Origin: Pelagophyceae sp. CCMP2097
Taxonomy: Eukaryota; Sar; Pelagophyceae
Assembly (NCBI GenBank): GCA_026770575.1
Contig: MU657648.1
Location: forward strand, 14,927-37,684
Length of the DNA: 22,758 nucleotides
Direction: 5' to 3'
A program made the translations under genes and the position numbers. This document shows, one piece after another, positions 16,964 through 22,758 of this stretch. A model generated the notes under the pieces. It was not told the origin of the DNA and did no database searches. It saw only the letters and a list, made by a program, of their open reading frames with translations. The stretch's first letter is position 1. Each line of letters starts with the position of its first letter.

Positions 16964-17896
16964 CGAGGCCCCGACGCCGCGGGCCTGTGCGAGGCGGCCG
17001 CGCGCGAGGCGGCCGCGCGCGAGGCGACCGCGTTCGGCGGCCGCGCCGTGGCCGCGGCGCTCGTTTTCGGCTTCGGCCTCGGGTCGGGCTGGACGCGCTG
17101 GGTCGAGCCGCGGCTGCTTGCGGCTGCTGGCGAGGCGCGCGCGGCGGCGCGGCGGCGGTGCGTCGAGGCGCGGCTGCGATGCGGATCGTGGTGCCGCGCG
17201 GCGCTCGCCTTTGGAGCGGCGCAAGAGGAGGACGCCGTGTTCCCCGGGACAAAGCTGCGCCGCGCCGCCCGGCCCCTCGACGTGTCTATCGTCGACGTCG
17301 GCGGCCGCTCCATCGACGCTGGCGAAGTTCGCTCGATGCTCGACGACGGCGATTTGGCCTTCTTCCGGTTCGATGGAGCGGCCTACGTCCACGAGGCGAC
17401 ACCGACGGACGCGCCCGCGGCCGCGGACGACGATTTGCTGCGGTCGCGGTCGTATGGCCGCGTCCTCGACGGGTTTTCGGGCGCCGTGCGCGACGCGGGC
17501 CTGAGCCTGGCTTCGACCGAGGCGGCGTTCAACGCGGTGGCAGACGCCTTCGTCTCGGAAACGCAACTCGAGCGCTACGCGGCCGCGCTGCGCGCGCTGC
17601 GCCTCGAGAAGCGGCCGGGCGTCGCTCTGCTCCGCCTCGTCAAGCGGCCGGGTGAGTACGCCGAGCCCGCTCGCCCCGGCGACGTTTTCGTCGTCTGGGC
17701 GCCCGTGGCCGCGAGGCGCAGCATCCGCAACCTCTCAGCGACGACGGCGCCCGTCGTCAACGCTCTGTTCGAATCGCTCTCCGTCTCCAGGGTCCTCTCG
17801 CCGTTCACCGTGCGCGTCGAGGCCGGCGACGCCGACAGCATAGTCCTCGACTACGGCGCAGTCTACCGAAAGCTCTTCCAGGCCGACCTCGCTTAA
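16514..17896 (+). CDS. Unknown protein with N-terminal ALAGLV-type repeats
   Basis: This single-exon frame encodes 460 aa. The first 150 residues hold two full and one partial repeat of about 65-70 residues: EALSALAGLVGIDASPQP, EALTALAGMVDIDASPQP and QALAALAGLVGYTLSPQ. Each full copy continues with SALAGVDGID and a SDV...PGIAGPS motif. An Ala-rich stretch follows, with a possible membrane helix GGRAVAAALVFGFGLGSGW. The C-terminal 250 residues look globular (PLDVSIVDVGGRSIDAGEV, then alternating beta-like segments ending DYGAVYRKLFQ). I do not recognise it. ATG 16514 was chosen because the frame upstream has no earlier ATG. Its stop is only 14 nt from the stop of the convergent GT8 gene. Confidence 0.7.
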   Translation: MALEALSALAGLVGIDASPQPAPSSALAGVDGIDPPSQPAPKSPPSDVRRTAPGIAGPSTAFEALTALAGMVDIDASPQPPAPTSSALAGVDGIDAPSTQPALTAPSTNLKAVPTTSPSDVCTVPGIAGPSMGQALAALAGLVGYTLSPQRGPDAAGLCEAAAREAAAREATAFGGRAVAAALVFGFGLGSGWTRWVEPRLLAAAGEARAAARRRCVEARLRCGSWCRAALAFGAAQEEDAVFPGTKLRRAARPLDVSIVDVGGRSIDAGEVRSMLDDGDLAFFRFDGAAYVHEATPTDAPAAADDDLLRSRSYGRVLDGFSGAVRDAGLSLASTEAAFNAVADAFVSETQLERYAAALRALRLEKRPGVALLRLVKRPGEYAEPARPGDVFVVWAPVAARRSIRNLSATTAPVVNALFESLSVSRVLSPFTVRVEAGDADSIVLDYGAVYRKLFQADLA

Positions 17897-17910
17897 CACA
17901 TGTTTACCAT

Positions 17911-19521
17911 TCAATCTATACGCGGTGTGGCTCGCGGCTCGGGCTCGACGGGGAGCGTGTTGAAGTCGAAGAGGTGCGGCAGCGCCCGGGTGATGTTGAT
18001 GAAGCATTTCGCCACGGGCCGCGCGTGGGCGAGCCAGAGGAATCTTAGGCGGCCCTGGTAGAGCCAGGGCTTCAGCTTGCCCGTAAAGTGTCTCACGCGC
18101 GTGCGGCGGTTCGTCGCGCAGGCCTCTCGCCTTTTAAGAGCCTGCGCAATGTCCGCGGCGGCGTTTCGGCCGTCCAGCGAAGGCAGATTGCAGTTCCACA
18201 AAGCGCCGAGGTCGACGTATTTCGACTCCACCGCGAGGTTCAAAGGCGTCTGCGTCGGGTGCTCCAGGCCTGACTTGCCTTCGACGGAGAAGTCGGCAGC
18301 GAAGATGGCCTCGACGCGCTCACTCATCCCGGCCGCCTCCCAGCGGCCGAGGTCGTACAGCGCGACGCCGGCGTTGAACTCGCCGACGCCGTTGACGTAC
18401 AATTTCTTGTAGTCCCAGCTTGTGACTTTTGAGAGGACGACGTCATACTTTGCCGCGACCGTCCTGCCTGGAATCCAGGAACGGTTCGTGGCGGCGAGGA
18501 CGGCGCCGCCGAGGAGCAAGTCAGATTCGAACAAAGCCAAGACGTCTGCGGCGACGAGGACGTCGTCGTCGAGGTAGAGGACTCGGTGGCCTTTGAGGTC
18601 GGGGAAAAGGAGGTGCATGAAGAACCTGCCATAATTCGCCGGCGACTTGCGCAGACCGCCCGACGAGTCGTACGCCACCAAAGGCTTAGTCAGCAGGCGG
18701 CCGACGGCCGGCGACAGTCGCGCGAGTGCCGCCTCGTCGATTGTGGCGATGGAGAACGACGCCGCGGCGCCCAGGGCGCAGCGCATCGCCGGCCGCAGAA
18801 AAGCTTCGACGTCCTTCTCGCTGGCGTCCGTCGCGAAGAAGAGCGCCACGCGCGACGGGTCCGACGCCGACGCCAGCACAGAGTGCGCCGTCGCGATACT
18901 GCCGATGGAATGCTCGTAGCCGCTCGAGATGAAGACGCGCGCCAGAGCCTTCTGCGCCGCGGGCCGGCGCTTCTTCGGCCGGTGTTTGGCGCCGCCTTCG
19001 CCCTTGCCGCCCCAGGGCAGCGTGTGGAAGCAGCTGGGCCGGTCTTTCTCCGCCTCTTTCGAGGAGAGCTTTTGGAAAGAACAGTGGTCGCCGCGGTCGA
19101 CCACGCAGAGCGCGTAGCAGGCGTCGGCCATTCTCAGCTTTTCGCCCGTGATGGGCGACAGCGCTTCAGAGTACCAGCGCTCGCAGAAGGCGTCGCAGGC
19201 GGCGTGCCTGCGTTCGTACTCGCAGACGGCGACTTCCGCCACGCGGTAGCTCTTGCCGCGGCCGCACGCCTCGCCGTCGGAGAAATTTGGCGGCTGCGCG
19301 AGCCCGCGGCCGCGCTTCGCCGCCGGCGGAGACTGGTGGTCGAAGGAGTAGAGGCGGAGGAAGTCGACAACGCTGCGTTCGTCGCAAGTCGAGCAAAAGC
19401 GCAGCGCGTCGCTCCGCCGCGTCGCGTTCTGCCGGGACCAGTACGGGTCGTCCGCCGACTCCGCGCCGCCGCACCGCGCCGCGCAGAGCAGCAGCGCCAG
19501 GCACCGCAGGCGCCGCGGCAT
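17911..19521 (-). CDS. Secreted/Golgi glycosyltransferase, GT8 family
   Basis: Intronless, 536 aa. It begins with a signal peptide or signal anchor (MPRRLRCLALLLCAARCGG), followed by a Cys-rich N-terminal region of about 140 residues unlike typical GT8 proteins. The catalytic domain starts near ARVFISSGYEHSIGSIATAH. The metal-binding DxD motif is in HRVLYLDDDVLVAADV (Asp residues 318-320, DNA 18570-18562). EFNAGVALYDLGRWE and ALWNCNLPSLDGR are the other GT8 signatures, as in galacturonosyltransferase-like and glycogenin-type retaining enzymes that use nucleotide sugars. The C-terminal RVRHFTGKLKPWL matches the family's HxxGxxKPW motif. The substrate is not predictable. An in-frame extension to 19902 exists, but the signal peptide favours ATG 19521. 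Confidence 0.9.
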   Translation of the reverse strand: MPRRLRCLALLLCAARCGGAESADDPYWSRQNATRRSDALRFCSTCDERSVVDFLRLYSFDHQSPPAAKRGRGLAQPPNFSDGEACGRGKSYRVAEVAVCEYERRHAACDAFCERWYSEALSPITGEKLRMADACYALCVVDRGDHCSFQKLSSKEAEKDRPSCFHTLPWGGKGEGGAKHRPKKRRPAAQKALARVFISSGYEHSIGSIATAHSVLASASDPSRVALFFATDASEKDVEAFLRPAMRCALGAAASFSIATIDEAALARLSPAVGRLLTKPLVAYDSSGGLRKSPANYGRFFMHLLFPDLKGHRVLYLDDDVLVAADVLALFESDLLLGGAVLAATNRSWIPGRTVAAKYDVVLSKVTSWDYKKLYVNGVGEFNAGVALYDLGRWEAAGMSERVEAIFAADFSVEGKSGLEHPTQTPLNLAVESKYVDLGALWNCNLPSLDGRNAAADIAQALKRREACATNRRTRVRHFTGKLKPWLYQGRLRFLWLAHARPVAKCFINITRALPHLFDFNTLPVEPEPRATPRID

Positions 19522-20080
19522 GGCCCCGACTCCCGCACGCAGCAGCACGGGCCGAAGCGAAAAGCGCGACGACGGCCTTACAAAGCGGGCCCGGCGGCGA
19601 GCCGACGCGTGCGCAGCACACGCGCACCGACGCGCGGCGACGCGGGTACCGTCGCGGGATACGGAGTTTTTTTTGTGACCGCGGCGTACGTTCGAACGTG
19701 CACCAAATCCTCTCAAGAAAATGTCCGTTTTTGGATCGCAGTCTTTTTGTCGTGACTCCGAGTCGTGGGCGCCCTCGCGGTTTTGGGCCGTTTTGAAGCC
19801 CCCAGGCACGTCTCGGGCCCCGCGGCTGCTTGCCGCGGCTGCTTGGGAAGGATAAAAATCGTTACTCTGGGCACGCGCGATCGTGGTCTTCGAATGATAC
19901 ATGCTTGTTCTGGGTCATCTTGTGCGCAGTAAGCGCAGCTGGTCTTAAATACTTGGTCATCTCGTGCCGGTGTCTTGCAGCGTGCCGGAGCGCATCGCGC
20001 TGCGCGGGACGTCTGCGGCGGTGGATCGCGGCGGTGGGCGCGGGCGGCGGCAGCAACGTTGGCGGGCAGCGGCAGCAACG
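19522..20080. other. Intergenic region upstream of the GT8 gene
   Basis: It holds the presumed GT8 promoter and the 3' flank of the next minus-strand gene. A 14-bp tandem (GCCGCGGCTGCTTG-like, about 19818-19845) and a repeated CGGCAGCAACGTT (near 20047 and 20069) are visible. Open frames here are Arg-rich shadows with no recognisable protein. Confidence 0.4.
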
Positions 20081-21904
20081 TTAGTTCTCGTCTTGCAACA
20101 TCGGCAGCGGCGGCGGTGGCGCGTGGCCCCAGTGCTCGGCCCGGGCCCGCTTGCTCGCGCGCGGCGGCGCCGGCGGCGGCGGGCGCCGACCCGGCGCCGC
20201 CTCGGGCGACTCCGACTCGGGCGAGGACCACTCGCCCGACGCCCAGCCGGCGTGCGCGCCGGTTTGGGCGGACCGCGACACCGCGGTGCGCGCGAGGATC
20301 TGCAGCGCGTGCGTGTCGCGCCGCGGCGTCGTCGCGCCGGAAAACGCGCGCAGGTCGTCGTCGTCCAGCAGCACAAGAGCAGCGAGCAGCGGCGGTGGCG
20401 CCGGCGCGTCGCCGCGGAGGCCGTCGCCGACGAGGCAGCGTGCCAGACAGTCGAGGACCGTGCGCGGCGCCGCGGGGGAGCTGCGCGCCGCATCGTCGGG
20501 TTTGGACCCGCACACGACAAAGAAAGCACCGCGCGCATCGCAAGGTGGCGCGCACCTCGGCGGCGACTCAGACTCGGATGACGACGGCGACGACTGCATC
20601 CTCGACGCCATCGACACCGCGACCGCCGCGGCCGAGTCGGAGTACGTCGGGCCGGAGTCGTCGTCGCTCGAGGCGGCTTCGTCGTCGCTCATGGCGGCTA
20701 AATGGAAGAAGAGGCGCCGCGCGTGCGCCGGCGCCGCGCCGAGGTTCGTCGCGCGCGGCGCGTCGAGGTGCGGCATGCGGAGGGCGCTCTTCAAAATCGG
20801 ATCGCGGAACGCGGACCACGCACAGCTCGGGGGCGCTGTGGCGTCGGTGACGTCGAGCGGCGACGGCGGCGAATCGCGCGCGTCGACGCCGGGCGCGCCG
20901 TCGATGAAGAGCGGCGACCAGAGGAGCGATTCCGCGCCCAGCGGCCGCGAAGGCGTGCCCGCGAGCGACAGCGCCGCGCGCGGCGGCGCGCGCGGCGGCG
21001 ACCGCGGCGGCGTGCGCGGCGCCGCGTCGAAGCTGCCGCGCGGCCCGAGCGGCACCGGTGGCACGCCCGCGGCGCCGAGCGGCGGCGCGCCCCGGAGGCC
21101 CGCGGCCGCAGCCACGCAAACGGCCGCAATCGACGCGGTGCCCGCAGCGGCGAGCACGAGCGGCAGCGGCGGCGCGGGCGGCGACGGCGGCAGCGCAAGC
21201 GGCGACGCGCCTTTGAGCCCGAGCGGGAACGAAGGCGTGTGGGCGGGCGAGAGCGGCGGCGTGGCCGGCGTGCCCGCGGAGAACCGTGGCGTGCCCATCG
21301 ACGACCGCGGCGAGCCCCGCGGCGCGCCCCGCGGCGCGCCCCGCGGCGCGCCCCGCGGCGCGCCCCGCGGCGTGCGCGGCGCGGCAGAGCGAAGCTGCGT
21401 CGCAGCTTCGCGCGCGTCGAAGGAGCCGCCTAGCGGGGCCGCGCGTGGCGCGGCGGCTTTGCGCGCGCCGTGGTGCGGCGGTCGCGGCGGCGGCGAGGCG
21501 CACCGTGCTTCTTCCAGACGGTCCGAGGCCGCTCGTGGATGAGGCGCGCGCGCAGCTGCTGCAGGTCGACGGCGCGGCCGCGCAGCGTCGGGCTCGGCGT
21601 AACCATTTTCGCGCCGAGCGCGGAGATGCGGACGAGGAACACGGTCTGCCAATCCACCGCGTGCTTCACCATTTCGCGCGCCTGCCGGCTCCGCTCGCGC
21701 CCGCCGCCGCGCGCGCCCGACGGCCGCCCGGCCTCCGCGCGGTCCAGCAGGTACTGCGCCACGTTGCACGTACCTACGGAGGACGTTCCGCGCGGGCGGG
21801 CGCCCGGCCTCGCTGGGGCCGCCGCGACGGCGAGGCGCACCGGCTTGCACGAAGGACCGGAGCTGCAGGCCAGTGTCCTTCTTCGGCGGCGACCGGGTGC
21901 CCAT
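20081..21904 (-). CDS. Unknown Pro/Ala/Arg-rich protein with APRG repeats
   Basis: Model: exons 21904-21841, 21773-21504 and 21429-20081, total 1683 nt (560 aa). Both introns begin GTGCGCCTCGCCG and end GTAG or CTAG with phase 1, and the three frames join cleanly. The N-terminal 110 residues look globular (CNVAQYLLDR, VKHAVDWQTVFLVRISALGA, DLQQLRARLIHERPRTVWKK). Then come five APRG units, a long Pro/Ala/Ser region with a hydrophobic patch, an acidic SDDEAASSDDD stretch, a short helical segment (TVLDCLARCLVGDGL, LLAALVLLDDDDL), and a basic/Pro-rich end. No family was recognised. A disordered nuclear or regulatory protein is possible. The long open frame on the opposite strand (20151-21542) is treated as a shadow. 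Confidence 0.6.
   Translation of the reverse strand: MGTRSPPKKDTGLQLRSFVQAGAPRRRGGPSEAGRPPARNVLRRYVQRGAVPAGPRGGRAAVGRARRRARAEPAGARNGEARGGLADRVPRPHLRARRENGYAEPDAARPRRRPAAAARAPHPRAASDRLEEARCASPPPRPPHHGARKAAAPRAAPLGGSFDAREAATQLRSAAPRTPRGAPRGAPRGAPRGAPRGSPRSSMGTPRFSAGTPATPPLSPAHTPSFPLGLKGASPLALPPSPPAPPLPLVLAAAGTASIAAVCVAAAAGLRGAPPLGAAGVPPVPLGPRGSFDAAPRTPPRSPPRAPPRAALSLAGTPSRPLGAESLLWSPLFIDGAPGVDARDSPPSPLDVTDATAPPSCAWSAFRDPILKSALRMPHLDAPRATNLGAAPAHARRLFFHLAAMSDDEAASSDDDSGPTYSDSAAAVAVSMASRMQSSPSSSESESPPRCAPPCDARGAFFVVCGSKPDDAARSSPAAPRTVLDCLARCLVGDGLRGDAPAPPPLLAALVLLDDDDLRAFSGATTPRRDTHALQILARTAVSRSAQTGAHAGWASGEWSSPESESPEAAPGRRPPPPAPPRASKRARAEHWGHAPPPPLPMLQDEN
21321..21368. repeat. 12-bp GC-only tandem repeat (APRG codons)
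   Basis: Four to five copies of GGCGCGCCCCGC encode APRG on the minus strand. Neighbouring degenerate copies occur near 20985-21015. The unit is a multiple of three, so expansions stay in frame. Confidence 0.85.
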
Positions 21905-22403
21905 GTCGACGTCGCGGCCACGGTCGGCTTCCTTTCGGACCGCGGCCGAACGCTCGGCCGCATTCGCCAGGGTGTGCACCTGCGGCTGCGGCGGTCCGGC
22001 GTAATTCTTTTTTTCCGGCCCGGGTAGCGCCCCGAATATGCGGGCGCACCGCGCCGCGCGCCGCCGCCGCCGCCGCCGGCCGCCACCGAGGGGGAGCGTC
22101 GTCGTCAACCTCAAACGAATCTGCCAAACTTCTTTCGCCGCGGTGCGCGCCGGGCCCCGAGATGGCGTCGTGCTCGCCGAGATGCAGCAGCGAGGCACGG
22201 TGCACCTCAAATGAAACCGAGCGCGCGCGCTCCATCGCCGCCGCAGAGCCACCAGGGCGCTCTTAACAGACGGAGAACCGAGAACTAGCTTATCATCAAC
22301 TAGCTCTCTCTCGACAGTTCCTTCTGTTCCGCCACGTCACTGGTCTAAAGATCAAGGTTTTAAGGCATCCGTTTGGGAGTTCGTTGGAAACTGGAGATGT
22401 GAT
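21905..22403. other. Intergenic region with no supported gene
   Basis: The left part is the upstream region of the APRG gene and is very GC-rich. From about 22260 the DNA turns less GC-rich and holds CTAGCT-rich sequence and the 3' flank of the right-edge gene. No conserved protein was seen on either strand, although open frames cross it. Confidence 0.4.
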
Positions 22404-22758
22404 TTAAGCCCCTTTATTGAGCTTACGAGACTGAAAGTCGCGCGGCGTCCAGCCAAGAACTTTCAGCGACCATCGCATCGCGGCCCGTCTTGGTGGATGC
22501 TCGACGGTGACGACGGCGGCGTCGTGTCCCCGGTTCTGCCGAACCTGCACCTTGACGGCGCACCGTCCACCCGCGTCCCCGGCGGCGGCCCGGCTGGGCC
22601 GCGCGAGGTTTGGCAGTCGTCGCACTACACATAGCCGTTCTCAGCCGAGTCCGCCGCCGCGGCCGCGATCGATCCCGGCGGCGGCGGCGGCGGCGACGTG
22701 TCCTGGTTGCCGCGGCGCGGCGCAGCGGCGAGCGCCTCGTCGGATCCTCCTTCTTCGC
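22404..22758 (-). CDS. Unknown protein, 3' part only (runs off right edge)
   Basis: Two exons are visible: one entering from the right edge down to 22629 (EEGGSDEALAAAP, then a Pro run and AAAAADSAENGYV), and 22593-22404 (CAVKVQVRQNRGHDAAVV, then MRWSLKVLGWTPRDFQSRKL and a TAA stop). A 35-nt GT-AG intron (22628-22594) joins them in phase 2 and removes an in-frame TAG. An AATAAA-like motif overlaps the end of the coding region near 22415. The family is not recognised, and the second exon could continue through further splicing. Confidence 0.45.

Noticed and set aside
21321..21368. CRISPR-like regular repeat
   Set aside because: The 12-bp units are contiguous without spacers and encode APRG in frame, in a eukaryotic gene.
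20151..21542. Plus-strand open frame of 463 codons
   Set aside because: It is antisense to the APRG protein. Its Gly/Arg/Ser-rich composition is a by-product of GC-rich sequence, and the minus strand has consistent splice phases.

Overview
The window reads as nuclear DNA of a compact, GC-rich, intron-bearing unicellular eukaryote with a secondary plastid. A stramenopile picoalga of the pelagophyte type (Aureococcus/Pelagomonas-like) is the best guess. The reasons are short spliceosomal introns (about 35-195 nt), many with GTGCGT donors; a probable thylakoid-lumen protein with a signal peptide, transit region and twin-arginine segment; and flagellar, complex I, COMMD and prenylation genes typical of eukaryotes. 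The species assignment is inference.

Layout. Positions 1-2160 are AT-rich and repetitive. A collagen-like Gly-X-Y frame runs off the left edge on the minus strand. It is followed by three copies (two direct, one inverted) of a SINE-like repeat with a 122-nt tRNA-like core, plus large hairpins. From about 2700 the DNA is dense, GC-rich gene space: PRA1-family protein (+), small coiled-coil protein (-), protein farnesyltransferase beta subunit (+), NIFK/Nop15-like nucleolar RNA-binding protein (+), CFAP119-like flagellar protein (-), NDUFB8-like complex I subunit (+), COMMD10 (-), a stop-interrupted gene with a tandem 79-residue domain (-), a trans-prenyl diphosphate synthase homologue with degenerate aspartate motifs (+), a thylakoid-lumen NTF2-like protein (+), an unknown repeat protein (+), a GT8 glycosyltransferase (-), an unknown Pro/Ala/Arg-rich protein (-), and a partial gene at the right edge (-).

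Gene models were built by hand, joining frames at splice sites and checking phase and total length. For most multi-exon genes the exon sum is an exact multiple of three and residues align with family members across junctions. Several junctions work only with GC-AG introns (best donors AAG|GCGAGT at 8604/8603 and G|GCGAGT at 15733/15734). That is the most striking genome-level signal here. Other points of interest are one intron flanked by an exact 8-bp direct repeat (introner-like), the degenerate prenyl synthase, the tRNA-like repeat family, and in-frame stops that sit on splice-like motifs.

No operon logic applies. PRA1 and FTase-beta both deal with prenylated proteins and the PDSS-like gene belongs to polyprenyl synthesis, but a functional cluster is not shown. 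I see no CRISPR, rRNA or convincing functional tRNA.
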